A stretch of 64,000 bases of DNA from Flavobacterium sp. CF108 (lineage in GTDB: Bacteria > Bacteroidota > Bacteroidia > Flavobacteriales > Flavobacteriaceae): assembly GCF_900129795.1 (NCBI RefSeq), contig NZ_FQWW01000002.1:558001-622000 (forward strand), in the 5' to 3' direction. Position numbers and translations under genes: made by a program. Under the pieces are notes generated by a model that did not search any database, had not been told where the DNA came from, and was given only the letters and a program-made list of their open reading frames with translations. Shown in pieces: positions 8,456 to 17,374 of this stretch. The stretch's first letter is position 1; each line of letters starts with the position of its first letter.

Positions 8456-9466
8456 TTATTTATTAAAAGCTAAATTTTCTTCTAACGCTTTATCCAAATC
8501 ATCGGCGGAAATTTCTTTATGGGAATTTATAATAGATTTTTTAGCTGCATCATTCGCAATTTTAACAACCAAAGCATAAGATAGTCCTTGCATTTTCTTT
8601 GCGTAATTCTTTAATTGAATTTTATCATTCAGATTTAATGCTGAGAATGTTATTTCAAGTAAATCAACAATTTCGTTTTCATTTGGCTTAGGAAGTTCTA
8701 TAATTTCATCAAATCTTCTAAATAAAGCTTTATCAAGACTTCCTTCTAAATTTGTTGTAGCAATCAATATCCCTTGTCCGTTATATTCCTCTAACAAACC
8801 TAAAACTATATTAACAATACGATGAATTTCTCCAATATCATTCGACTTGATATCTCTTTGTTTTCCTATTATATCAAATTCATCTAAAAGCAGAACACAT
8901 GGATATTTTTCAAGACTTTCAAACAGTTTATTTAAGTTAGACGCTGATTCACCAAGATAAGAAGATATTATAGTATCAAAGCGTACTTTGTAAAAAGGCA
9001 GTCCCAAATCCCACGCTATTCTTTCAGCAGTCATACTTTTTCCACATCCTGAAGTACCGTACAAAAGTATTTTTTGACGTGGTTTTAAACCGTGATGTGC
9101 TAATCTTTCCCTTGCAATATATTCTTTCTCAATTCGTATAATTTTTTCCTCCACAATTGGCGCTAAAACCATATCATGTCTTAAAAAATCATTTTCAATG
9201 TGTGTTGCCAAAGGTAATTTATACCTTCTATCTGCAGGAATTGAAAAAACATTATCCTTGTTCCTGGTTAATTTTAAAGTTGGATTATGTTGAGGCTCGA
9301 TAACTCGCGCTAAATTACCTTCCAAAATAGTATCAAGTTTATCCGCTAATTTTATATGCCCTTTTTTTCTTTCCTCATCAATAATGGTATAGGCTATTCT
9401 TACCAAAGGTTCTTCTTTACTCCCTTCGATAGACTTAAATAATCTTGTAAGCAGCGTTTGATTCAT
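8456..9466 (-). CDS. AAA+ ATPase, partner of the subtilase
   Basis: A 336-residue ATPase of the classical AAA type. Walker A is GTSGCGKS (137-144), Walker B VLLLDEFD (191-198), sensor 1 ATTN (236-239), and arginine fingers lie in RRFD (250-253). A helical lid domain completes the C-terminus. The N-terminal 125 residues are helical and family-specific, possibly the partner- or substrate-binding part. No membrane segment is present. It is the first gene of a two-gene operon, followed after three bases by the S8 subtilase; a -7 box is found 30 bases upstream of the ATG. Known AAA proteins remodel proteins as hexamers. Here remodelling coupled to the subtilase is an inference from gene order. Confidence 0.92.
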   Translation of the reverse strand: MNQTLLTRLFKSIEGSKEEPLVRIAYTIIDEERKKGHIKLADKLDTILEGNLARVIEPQHNPTLKLTRNKDNVFSIPADRRYKLPLATHIENDFLRHDMVLAPIVEEKIIRIEKEYIARERLAHHGLKPRQKILLYGTSGCGKSMTAERIAWDLGLPFYKVRFDTIISSYLGESASNLNKLFESLEKYPCVLLLDEFDIIGKQRDIKSNDIGEIHRIVNIVLGLLEEYNGQGILIATTNLEGSLDKALFRRFDEIIELPKPNENEIVDLLEITFSALNLNDKIQLKNYAKKMQGLSYALVVKIANDAAKKSIINSHKEISADDLDKALEENLAFNK

Positions 9467-9495
9467 TATTAATGTTATAAGTTTAATTAAAGATA

Positions 9496-9503
9496 CAAAA
9501 ATA
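9496..9503 (-). promoter_or_regulatory. -7 promoter box of the AAA/subtilase operon
   Basis: On the minus strand the sequence reads TATTTTTG, a full match to TAnnTTTG, 30 bases before the AAA start codon. The nearest TTG (9531-9533) is 27 bases further upstream, longer than ideal. Confidence 0.5.
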
Positions 9504-9607
9504 GAAAATAGAGTGGATAATATTTGTTTTCAACCAAATATTAAATCTGCTTTCAATAATCATTCAAATTCCACTATTTATAAATTCCAATTAAGAATAG
9601 ATAAATC

Positions 9608-9645
9608 AAAAAAAGCGCCGTAATCCAAAGATCACAGCGCTTTTC
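9608..9645 (-). terminator. Intrinsic terminator of the C1 peptidase gene
   Basis: Read on the minus strand, AAAAGCGCTGTGATC pairs with GATTACGGCGCTTTT (two G-U pairs) and runs into a T stretch. Confidence 0.8.
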
Positions 9646-9670
9646 TATTTTTATAAAAACCTTAAAACTC

Positions 9671-10873
9671 TTAAACCCCTAACTTCTTAGCAATTTCAGC
9701 AGGAATTCCTCCTTTGTTTACCATTAAGGCAGTTGTTTTATATTTTACGAAATTTTTAGTTACGAACAAGAAACCTTTGTAGTCGTTTGTTTCACCCCAA
9801 GAATTTTTTACGATATAATATTCTTTTCCGGTTTGATCTTTTGCAAGGCCAATAATGTGCATTCCGTGGTCGTCTGTTGTACCGTAATTGTCAAACGCAG
9901 CCTGACGCATTTCTGGAGTAATTTCCGGTTCTGCTTTTGGTCCGTTAAACATATCTGCTTTTTCTTCAGCCGTCATGTCGTCAAATTTCTTTGTTGGTAC
10001 ATACGCAACACCGTTTTTCCAGCTAAAGCTTTTCTCGCTTACGTCTGTCGCCCAAGCAACAGTATACCCTTTTTTCAAAGCATTGTCGATAACATCTGTC
10101 ATGTCGTTTACTTTTACGTTGTAAACCTGATCTAAAGACCAGTTGTCTGGCACGGCAAGAACTGTTTTTTGGTAATATGGAGCAGTTGTAAACGAAGACA
10201 TTTCTACATATTCGTCAGGATTAATTCCTACCACCTCTTTAGCAAAAGACTGCGGCGTATAGTTTTTTCCTTTGTAATTGAAGTTATCCGGCACTTTTCC
10301 TAAATAAGAATCAATAACGGCAGCATATGCTTTTTGCCAGTTTGGTGTTAACTCTCCGTTTGGATTTTTAACCACCGCAGCCAAAACACCTTCGATAAGT
10401 GCAGACATTTCGGCAAATTTATTTTTATCTGTTCCGTAGTTCAAACCAGTGTAAACTTCTCTTGGTACGGTTCCGTATTTTTTGTACATATTAATTACGT
10501 CGTGCAGCGAACCTCCATCACCCAAAGTGATCGCGCCGTGCATACGAACATAATTTACTCCTTTGTCAACATACACATTTCTTGCAGAAAAAACCTGAGA
10601 TAGCTCAACTGGCTGTTTTCCTAAACGAATCATTTCTGACTCTAAAAATGAGTTTGATGCATAACTCCAGCAAGTTCCAGATGAACCCTGGTTTTTAATC
10701 GACGTTGTTCCTAAGTTAACTACCTCAGTGAATTTAAAAGCTTCTTTACTTTTATCACTCGCATTTAGCTTTAAGGAATTTACCAAAATGTCCTGCGCAA
10801 AACAGCCGCTTACTCCAACTAAAAAAGCAGATGCCGCAAAAACTGATTTCATCGTATTTTTATACATAATCAA
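9671..10873 (-). CDS. Exported C1 cysteine peptidase (bleomycin hydrolase-like)
   Basis: Papain-fold cysteine peptidase of the C1B (bleomycin hydrolase/PepC) type. Catalytic Cys68 is in QGSSGTCWSYA, His336 in DDHGMH (the H-x-M pattern of this subfamily) and Asn357 in KNSWG. An N-terminal signal peptide ends near VSGCFAQ, so unlike the cytosolic PepC enzymes it is probably periplasmic or secreted. A Met eight residues in (MKSVFAAS) may be the true start, since it places the basic residues directly before the hydrophobic core. Length 400 is typical of exported Bacteroidota members. It has its own terminator and is monocistronic. Substrate unknown. Confidence 0.9.
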   Translation of the reverse strand: MIMYKNTMKSVFAASAFLVGVSGCFAQDILVNSLKLNASDKSKEAFKFTEVVNLGTTSIKNQGSSGTCWSYASNSFLESEMIRLGKQPVELSQVFSARNVYVDKGVNYVRMHGAITLGDGGSLHDVINMYKKYGTVPREVYTGLNYGTDKNKFAEMSALIEGVLAAVVKNPNGELTPNWQKAYAAVIDSYLGKVPDNFNYKGKNYTPQSFAKEVVGINPDEYVEMSSFTTAPYYQKTVLAVPDNWSLDQVYNVKVNDMTDVIDNALKKGYTVAWATDVSEKSFSWKNGVAYVPTKKFDDMTAEEKADMFNGPKAEPEITPEMRQAAFDNYGTTDDHGMHIIGLAKDQTGKEYYIVKNSWGETNDYKGFLFVTKNFVKYKTTALMVNKGGIPAEIAKKLGV

Positions 10874-11107
10874 AAGATTTAAATAGTTACTTATTAGTAG
10901 CCTGTATTATATTTTTGTTACAAAAAAATTAAATATTCGGTAAATAAACTATTATTTAACAGTTAATCTTTATACAATGTTTTTATTAATCCTCAAAACC
11001 TTACAAACTATATAAAAACATAATCTGTTTACAATCAAATGTTTTTTGATTTTATATGCAAATAAATAGTAATTTGGCTGTTGAAATGCCATGCTATAAA
11101 CCCCAAA

Positions 11108-11905
11108 ATGTACGAACTCGAAAAAGAGAAATACTTAGGCAATACTAAAAAGAGCTTCAATACCCAGCAGGGAATTGCGGTTGTCGAAACCGAGTATCAA
11201 AATAAGGTTTACGAAGGCTGGCATTCGCATAATAATGCGCATATTACGCTTTTCCTGAAAGGCGGAACTACCGAAAAACGAAAAAATTTCAGTGAAACGG
11301 TTGGTCCCGGTTCGTTATTATTTTACCACAGCGACGAACTGCACTTGAATCAGGATACGCTTTTTCCGTCCCGAAATATCAATATCGAAATTGAAGAAAA
11401 CCTACTGAAAGAGCTTCATATGTCTGAAGCCGTGATCGAAAAATCAGTTCAAAATTCGGCATTTACAAAATTTCTAATTTTAAAGATTTTTAAAGAAACG
11501 CTTACTTCTGATATTTTTTCTGCCGATACTATTACGATGCTTTTTTCGCAGATTTCAAATGCCCAAAATCATTTGGAACGTTTTGATAAAAGTCCGTTTT
11601 GGGTGAAAAGTTTACAGGAATTACTAAATGACTGCTGGAACGAGAACCCGAATCTGCAGGATTTGGCGACGGTTTTAAATTTAAATCCGATTACAATTTC
11701 TAAACATTTCCCGAAATATTTTGGCTGTACTTTAGGCGAATACATGCGCCGAATTAAAATAAATCGTTCGCTTTCGCTAATACAATCGCACGAAAGTAAT
11801 TTAACCGAAATTGCCCTCGAATGCGGTTTTGCTGATCAAAGTCATTTTATTAGAACGTTTAAAAGTCAGACAGGATTTTTGCCCAAACAATTTCAAAAAT
11901 TATAA
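11108..11905 (+). CDS. AraC-family transcriptional regulator (cupin sensor)
   Basis: A 265-residue regulator. The N-terminal half is a cupin-like sensor (EGWHSHNNAHITLFLKGGTT), and the C-terminal hundred residues hold two helix-turn-helix motifs of the AraC type (LQDLATVLNLNPITISKHF and ALECGFADQSHFIRTFKSQT). The ATG at 11108 is preferred; a TTG at 11081 in frame would add nine residues with no family resemblance. The CPBP protease gene begins 71 bases after the stop and has its own -7 box, so the two may be separate transcription units. Effector and targets unknown. Confidence 0.9.
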   Translation: MYELEKEKYLGNTKKSFNTQQGIAVVETEYQNKVYEGWHSHNNAHITLFLKGGTTEKRKNFSETVGPGSLLFYHSDELHLNQDTLFPSRNINIEIEENLLKELHMSEAVIEKSVQNSAFTKFLILKIFKETLTSDIFSADTITMLFSQISNAQNHLERFDKSPFWVKSLQELLNDCWNENPNLQDLATVLNLNPITISKHFPKYFGCTLGEYMRRIKINRSLSLIQSHESNLTEIALECGFADQSHFIRTFKSQTGFLPKQFQKL

Positions 11906-11945
11906 AGAGGCAAATTTCATTCTATTTTTTGTTTTCAATGCCGTT

Positions 11946-11953
11946 TACCTTTG
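11946..11953 (+). promoter_or_regulatory. -7 promoter box of the CPBP protease gene
   Basis: TACCTTTG is an exact TAnnTTTG match, 23 bases before the ATG at 11976. No well-spaced TTG is seen upstream. Confidence 0.45.
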
Positions 11954-11975
11954 CTTCAAATTAATAAACCAACTC

Positions 11976-12839
11976 ATGGAAACTCTAACTACAAAACAAA
12001 AAATATTCAATTTCCCGTTAACCAAAATTATTTTAGGATTAATTGCCTGCCTTTTAATAATTAATATTGGGCAGTTCTTTGCGGGGAAATTATTACTGCA
12101 AACTTCTCTTGACAAAGATTATAGAAATCTTATAAAAGGAATTATTGTGTGCGGTTTGGCTTTAATAAGTTATATTGACTTTTATAAATATTATGAAAAA
12201 AGAGCCATAACAGAATTAGCTCTAAAAGGTCTTGCCAAAAATTTAATCATCGGGATTTTAATTGGTGCGGTTTTACAATCGCTGACTATTTTGGTGATTT
12301 ATTTTAATGGCGGTTATGATGTTATTTCTGTAAATCCTTTTTCGTTTATCATTATTCCGCTTACGATTGCTTTTACGGCTGCTGTTATTGAAGAGATTTT
12401 AGTCCGCGGAATCCTTTTTAGAATTATGGAAGAAAAACTGGGAAGTTATGTTGCCTTAATAATTTCGGCTCTAATTTTTGGCGCTTTGCATTTAGCAAAC
12501 GAACACAGTACTTTGCTTTCTGCTTTGTGTATTGCGATTGAAGCCGGATTACTTTTGGGCGCGGCTTTTATTTATACGAGAAATTTATGGTTTCCTATTG
12601 CGATTCATTTTGCGTGGAATTTTATGCAGTCGGGAATATTTGGGGCGATAACATCGGGGAATTCTAAAACGAATAGTTTACTGGTTTCGAAAATTCAGGG
12701 TTCTGAATTTATTACCGGAGGAGAATTTGGTCCCGAAGGTTCTGTTCAGGCTGTTATTTTCTGCTCTTTGGCCGCCATTATATTATTGGCCTTGAGCCAA
12801 AAAGAAAATAAAATTATTAAGCCTTATTGGAGGAAATAG
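11976..12839 (+). CDS. CPBP-family intramembrane metalloprotease
   Basis: A 287-residue membrane protein of the CPBP (CAAX protease/bacteriocin-processing, Abi) family. The three motifs are present: EExxxR at Glu139-Glu140-Arg144 (VIEEILVRG), FxxxH ending at His172 (FGALH), and HxxxN at His211-Asn215 (HFAWN). About seven or eight hydrophobic helices are visible. The start at 11976 is chosen because the protein then opens with a short polar N-terminus before the first helix, and because a -7 box lies 23 bases upstream. Upstream in-frame codons overlap the AraC gene and read as non-protein-like sequence. Family members process peptides or confer bacteriocin self-immunity; this one's substrate is unknown. 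Confidence 0.9.
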   Translation: METLTTKQKIFNFPLTKIILGLIACLLIINIGQFFAGKLLLQTSLDKDYRNLIKGIIVCGLALISYIDFYKYYEKRAITELALKGLAKNLIIGILIGAVLQSLTILVIYFNGGYDVISVNPFSFIIIPLTIAFTAAVIEEILVRGILFRIMEEKLGSYVALIISALIFGALHLANEHSTLLSALCIAIEAGLLLGAAFIYTRNLWFPIAIHFAWNFMQSGIFGAITSGNSKTNSLLVSKIQGSEFITGGEFGPEGSVQAVIFCSLAAIILLALSQKENKIIKPYWRK

Positions 12840-12886
12840 TTTTTTTCTGCCACGAATTACACGAATTTTCACGAATTATATATTTG

Positions 12887-12916
12887 AATTCCCGATAGTT
12901 ATTATCGGGAATTTTT
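12887..12916 (+). terminator. Intrinsic terminator after the CPBP gene
   Basis: The stem AATTCCCGATA / TATCGGGAATT with a five-base loop is followed by T residues. A GCCACGAATTACACGAATTTT dispersed-repeat fragment precedes it at about 12849-12876. Confidence 0.75.
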
Positions 12917-12967
12917 ATTTCACTTTTCACAATTTACAATTAACAACTCACAATTTACAATTTACAA

Positions 12968-14164
12968 TTATCTAAGCCAGTTACTACCAAAAACAATATA
13001 GTACGCCCAATCTTCAGGGCCTTTTGCAACGTCAACACCCATGCGGAGTTTGAATTTTCGGGCTAATAAATATCTGAATCCTGTTCCGTAACTGTACACA
13101 ACGGGTTTTGCGAAGGCTTTATCCCAATCGTTAAAAGCACTTGCGAGTCCGCCGTAACCCATAAGGCTCCATCTTCGGTATAAATCCCATCGTAATTCGG
13201 CTTCGGTGACAATACTGGTTTTTCCCTGATATCTGGCGGCGGGAATTCCGCGTAAATTAATTCCGGGCAATAGATAAAAAGGCGGACTCCCAAACGCCTG
13301 CTCTCCCTCTACCCTAAGCCCGCCAATTAATTTTTTTGTTAATGGATAATATCCTATTGCCGATAAATTGACGCGCCAGGCATCATAATCGCTCCCAATT
13401 GCATCATCTGACCAAAAGAAATCTGACTGAAGCCGAATTCCTTTATCTGGTGTAAATATATTGTCGCGTCCGTCAAACTGAAGCGCGGCTCCAACCTGAC
13501 TTATCGTACTTTTAATATCTTTTGGCTGTACAAATGGCGGCGGAAGATTTACATCGGGCAGATTTATTTTTGAGTTTAAAAAGAGGTATTGCAGCCCGGC
13601 GCTCCATTTTGCGTTTCTAAATTGTTTTAGCCATTGTGTATAAAATATAGTTGATCTAAAATTGAGTTTAAATTCCTGATCTTTTGCATTTGGGATATTA
13701 TTGGCATAAAAAGATAAATTCATATCGCCATAACCAGCCATAACACGATATAATATTTTAGGCTTTACCAAAGTTGCCGAACGAAAAGCACCTGCCATCC
13801 AGCTTTTGTTTTCGGTATACATACCAATTCCTCCTGTTATGTCTGGATTTATAAAACGTTTTTTACCGTTTTCGTCTACAACCGGAGCACGTTTTTTAAG
13901 AAAAATGGGGACGATTGCACCTCCAATTCCGCCCAAAGCTGGTTCTGTAATAACGGTAGGAACTACAATAAAACCATGTGCATAGATAATATAATTACTT
14001 AAATCAAAAGCCCCGTCGAGAGAATCTTTTGTAGTAATATGTGGTTTTTGCGCCGTTTGTGCGATTGTATTTTGAAGAGAAAAAAAACACAAAGCAAAAA
14101 TGAAAACCAGTTTTTGAAAAAGTTTTCTGTTTTTTATGGAAGTTTCTGAATATGTATTTCTCAT
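12968..14164 (-). CDS. Omp85/BamA-type outer-membrane beta-barrel without POTRA
   Basis: A 398-residue outer-membrane protein with a signal region ending near FFSLQNTIAQ. The C-terminal half matches the surface-antigen (Omp85) barrel: repeated amphipathic strands, a loop-6-like LRGIPAARYQGK, and a final strand ending in WAYYIVFGSNWLR. The length leaves no room for POTRA domains, so it belongs with the short, POTRA-less Omp85-like proteins, whose roles are poorly known. It is the last gene of a minus-strand run, 61 bases after the MetA-type barrel gene, and may share its transcript. A transport or anchoring role is inferred from the fold only. Confidence 0.85.
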   Translation of the reverse strand: MRNTYSETSIKNRKLFQKLVFIFALCFFSLQNTIAQTAQKPHITTKDSLDGAFDLSNYIIYAHGFIVVPTVITEPALGGIGGAIVPIFLKKRAPVVDENGKKRFINPDITGGIGMYTENKSWMAGAFRSATLVKPKILYRVMAGYGDMNLSFYANNIPNAKDQEFKLNFRSTIFYTQWLKQFRNAKWSAGLQYLFLNSKINLPDVNLPPPFVQPKDIKSTISQVGAALQFDGRDNIFTPDKGIRLQSDFFWSDDAIGSDYDAWRVNLSAIGYYPLTKKLIGGLRVEGEQAFGSPPFYLLPGINLRGIPAARYQGKTSIVTEAELRWDLYRRWSLMGYGGLASAFNDWDKAFAKPVVYSYGTGFRYLLARKFKLRMGVDVAKGPEDWAYYIVFGSNWLR

Positions 14165-14225
14165 TTAAATCAATTTAAAATTATCGTATTCACTTAAAAA
14201 ACATCAACTTAAATTGTTTTGAAGG

Positions 14226-15200
14226 TTATTCTTTTTTCTCTTTTGCCAGACTGAATACATGGGCAAGCGTTAGGAAAAAAGTATTTCCCTGAAAACGGCT
14301 TTCGGCTCCAAATTCTGAAACCCAGCGAAGTCCCGCAGAAGTTTTGCAGCCTATATGGAAATAATTTACCTCGGCACCAACGCCTCCTATTTTGTCCTTG
14401 TCTGGTTCTATTACCCCAAAGCCAACAGGAATTTTATCGTTTGAAATTTTATATTGCAAATAGTAAATTAAACCAGCATTTAGTATTCCGCTTGGAGCAG
14501 TTTTCGCCGCATTGAGCGTGTAAAAAGTTTTTCCCAAGCCGCCTTCAACACTTAAAATATCTCCGGTTTTGATATCGGTATCTTTCTTTTTTCCATTTAT
14601 TTCGTAAGAGGCTAAAGCAGAAAAATGAAATGTTTTTTTGTCATTAAAGTATACCGTTGTTCCGGCCGAAAATTCATTCATCAACATTCCTAATCCGGCA
14701 TTGTCTGAAGCTCCGGCGGTAAATTTTCCTGTTGGAAGATATAATTGGTAACTAAAAACAAAATCGGCTCTTTTGTTGTGCCAGCCTAATTGAATTGGCT
14801 GCACATACATGTCTGTAAAAGCGAGTGAATTTGTCGCATCAATACTATTTCCCTGAATGGTATTTGAGGCAAAAGCCAGCAAAATGGTAGCTCCATAATT
14901 GGCACCTAAAATTTTGAAATCGCTTACATAATTAGCTCCAACTCCTGTTATAAACATGGTAATGTCTGGATTTGCAAGAGATTCATCACCGTCTGCATTT
15001 CGCAGTGAACCCGCATCATATAAATAACCCGGCACGTAAACACTTAATGTGTTTGCCGGAGTCTGAGTTCCGGATTGTAATCCCATTGCTCCAAGAATAT
15101 GACCTCCTTTTAGCTGTGCATTTCCTAAAAAATAAACGAACAGAAATAATAAGATGAATACTGATTTTATGGTTTGTCTTTGTTTTGATTTCGTTTTCAT
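14226..15200 (-). CDS. MetA-pathway-type outer-membrane protein (putative channel)
   Basis: A 324-residue exported protein with a signal peptide ending at FLGNAQ. The body is predicted beta-barrel, with family features such as QPIQLGWHNKRADFVFSYQL followed by LPTGKF, and LSVEGGLGKTFY. It resembles the Phenol_MetA_deg outer-membrane family, often annotated as transporter and thought to pass hydrophobic compounds. It lies between the POTRA-less Omp85 gene and a membrane-anchored AraC-type regulator, all on the minus strand with gaps of 51-61 bases, consistent with a small regulated operon. The substrate is unknown. Confidence 0.82.
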   Translation of the reverse strand: MKTKSKQRQTIKSVFILLFLFVYFLGNAQLKGGHILGAMGLQSGTQTPANTLSVYVPGYLYDAGSLRNADGDESLANPDITMFITGVGANYVSDFKILGANYGATILLAFASNTIQGNSIDATNSLAFTDMYVQPIQLGWHNKRADFVFSYQLYLPTGKFTAGASDNAGLGMLMNEFSAGTTVYFNDKKTFHFSALASYEINGKKKDTDIKTGDILSVEGGLGKTFYTLNAAKTAPSGILNAGLIYYLQYKISNDKIPVGFGVIEPDKDKIGGVGAEVNYFHIGCKTSAGLRWVSEFGAESRFQGNTFFLTLAHVFSLAKEKKE

Positions 15201-15251
15201 GGTTTCTTCTTTAAATTAATGAGACTTTACAATCCTTCTTTATAAACTATT

Positions 15252-16442
15252 TCAATTTGTAGATTGTTTAAAAAAATAAGAACTGCTTTTTTCAGGATTA
15301 ATCCTGATTACTCTAAAATATTCTGAAGGAGATTTTCCGGTATGTTTTATAAAAGCCCTAAAACAGGTTGTTCTGGATTTAAAACCAGATGCCCAGGCCA
15401 TTCCTTCGAGTGAAAGATCTTTCCAGTCCAGATCGTTTATTTTTTCTTTAAAATATTCAATTCGTTTTAAATTGATATAATCCTGAAAATGCAGATTGAA
15501 TTCTGAATTTATTAAACAAGAAAGATTGTTTACAGTAATTCCGGTTTCCTCTGAAATATCACGTATGACCAGATCTTTCTTTAAAAAGAGTTTTTTAGAA
15601 TCGAAAATACTTTCTAGTTTGGCCAGATACAGCTGTCGTTTTTCCAGCGTTAACTCTTTTACTATTGGCAGTGAATTTTTAGTTTCCTGTGTAGTATAGG
15701 ATATCAAATTTTTATTGACGAAATCTGTTTCGTTTTCGTTTGTATCATAAAAAAGCTGTGGTTTAAAATACAGCCAGCCAACGGTAAATATTAAAACAGA
15801 TGAAATAAGAATGTAGCAGGATAAATCTAAATTGTCGACGTTATTGATTAAAAAGAAATGCACGAAAAGCGTTGAAAACAAAAACAAGATAACCAGATTA
15901 TAAACCCTGATCCAGCCTAAAATTTTGATTCGCTGCAGATGATTTTCTTTAAATTTTTTAATGTCGTAATTTAAAATCATCATGGTTTGGCAAAATGCGT
16001 ACATAAGCCAAACGCTGAGACTTAACATTGAAAAAGGATTTTTTGTTTTTACCGAAATATAGTCTATCAAATAAATATTGGTGTAATTTCCAATCCAGAC
16101 CACAATGGTCAAGGAGAAATAAATGAGGAAGGGCAGGAAATGAAACCAGTCGTATTTTTTATAAGATGAGTTTGGGAATAAAATATTTCGAACGTATAAA
16201 AATGCGCAAGGAGCTGCTAAAAAGATAAACGATTTTGTAATCATGAACAGATCCGGAAACTCCTTAAAAACATTTGCCGATAAGTAAAAATTATAGACAC
16301 TTACAATGGCAAGGCTAAACAAAAACAGTCCTAAGAAAAAACTTTTAGAATAATTTTTCTTTGAAAAAAGAACCATAAATGAAGTCGCAAATCCTACAAT
16401 TGTAGCTATAAAAAAGAAAAGCGAAAGTACTATATCGGTCAT
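15252..16442 (-). CDS. Membrane-anchored AraC-type regulator
   Basis: A 396-residue protein. The first 230 residues contain about seven hydrophobic helices (starting MTDIVLSLFFFIATIVGFAT), and the C-terminal 120 residues carry an AraC helix-turn-helix pair (VIRDISEETGITVNNLSCLI and MAWASGFKSRTTCFRAF). This 7TM-plus-AraC design is common in Bacteroidota, where the membrane part is presumed to sense a ligand. It sits just upstream of two outer-membrane barrel genes and near the sulfatase/DUF block, so it is the natural candidate regulator of one or both. Ligand and targets are not known. Confidence 0.88.
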   Translation of the reverse strand: MTDIVLSLFFFIATIVGFATSFMVLFSKKNYSKSFFLGLFLFSLAIVSVYNFYLSANVFKEFPDLFMITKSFIFLAAPCAFLYVRNILFPNSSYKKYDWFHFLPFLIYFSLTIVVWIGNYTNIYLIDYISVKTKNPFSMLSLSVWLMYAFCQTMMILNYDIKKFKENHLQRIKILGWIRVYNLVILFLFSTLFVHFFLINNVDNLDLSCYILISSVLIFTVGWLYFKPQLFYDTNENETDFVNKNLISYTTQETKNSLPIVKELTLEKRQLYLAKLESIFDSKKLFLKKDLVIRDISEETGITVNNLSCLINSEFNLHFQDYINLKRIEYFKEKINDLDWKDLSLEGMAWASGFKSRTTCFRAFIKHTGKSPSEYFRVIRINPEKSSSYFFKQSTN

Positions 16443-16570
16443 ACGGTTTAAGCTTTAATTAGTTTATTCCTTTTTCTTTGAGAAGTGTTTTCAAAGAAAA
16501 TAAAGTGTACGATTATAAGCTGTACTTACTAAAATTGAAAGTACAGCCTATTTAAAACAGTAGTTTTATG

Positions 16571-17155
16571 CTATTTTTTTACTGCGCCAGGAGGAAATCC
16601 TGCTAATATTTTTTTTACTGCGCCGTTAATAAATTCTTCAGGATTGTCTGGTTTGCTGTCAATTTGAGCATTTCCAACTCCCTGCCAAAGCAGTTTTTGC
16701 GTTTTTGTAGAAACAATATCAATTACTAATGAACCGTCTACATAATCATAAGTGTTAAACGTTGTAGTACCGCCGCCCATCATGGCTCCGCCGCCCCAAT
16801 ATCCGTATGGACGATACATTCCGCCATAACCGTAGAAATTAGAATCGGCAGTAACTTGTGTTTTATTTTTTAAGATAGAGACTGCGTTTACTTTTAAATC
16901 AGGATTTGAACTTTCTGTAAATCCTTTTGCAATCATTTCAGCACGAATTGCTTTTGTTACACGATCAGCATTTAATTCGTTTACCTGACCTTGTTGTGCT
17001 TTTAAATCATAAACTGCAAAAGTTTTATACTCAGTAAAATTTGCAGAGTGATCATAATCTGATGTAACATTAACTGTTGGGGAACAGCTGTAAATTAAGC
17101 CCAATACTACTAAAAATAGTGGGATGATGCTAAGATTTGTTTTTTTAATATTCAT
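16571..17155 (-). CDS. DUF4136 lipoprotein
   Basis: A 194-residue protein with an N-terminal hydrophobic segment and a lipobox-like cysteine (Cys24 in LIYSCSPT). The body matches DUF4136: VTSDYDHSANFTEYKTFAVY near the start, then AIRAEMIAKGFTESSNPDLKV, then DGSLVIDIVSTKTQKLLWQG. A glycine/tyrosine-rich insert (YGGMYRPYGYWGGGAMMGGG) lies in the middle. The family is of unknown function and is usually an envelope lipoprotein. It is separated by 219 bases from the DUF2252 gene, so it may be transcribed independently. Confidence 0.88.
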   Translation of the reverse strand: MNIKKTNLSIIPLFLVVLGLIYSCSPTVNVTSDYDHSANFTEYKTFAVYDLKAQQGQVNELNADRVTKAIRAEMIAKGFTESSNPDLKVNAVSILKNKTQVTADSNFYGYGGMYRPYGYWGGGAMMGGGTTTFNTYDYVDGSLVIDIVSTKTQKLLWQGVGNAQIDSKPDNPEEFINGAVKKILAGFPPGAVKK

Positions 17156-17374
17156 TTTGTAGAATTTAAATTAATGATTAATTACTTAACTGGAAATTTT
17201 TAATTCTGAAAAATCTTGAATGAACGATTAAGGGGAGGGAATACGTAATTTAAACGCAAATAACTAAACAACAGGCTTTTAAGAAACATTCAAAGATAAT
17301 CATTTTATTTAATTGACATAAACATTTAGCAAAAAATTCTTACTTATTTGTAATTGCTTTATTTATCCTGCAAA

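Noticed and set aside
11081..11107. TTG start for the AraC regulator
   Set aside because: Adds nine residues without family support; ATG at 11108 fits better.
11811..11975. Longer N-terminus for the CPBP protease
   Set aside because: Overlaps the AraC gene in another frame; a promoter box at 11946 lies inside it.
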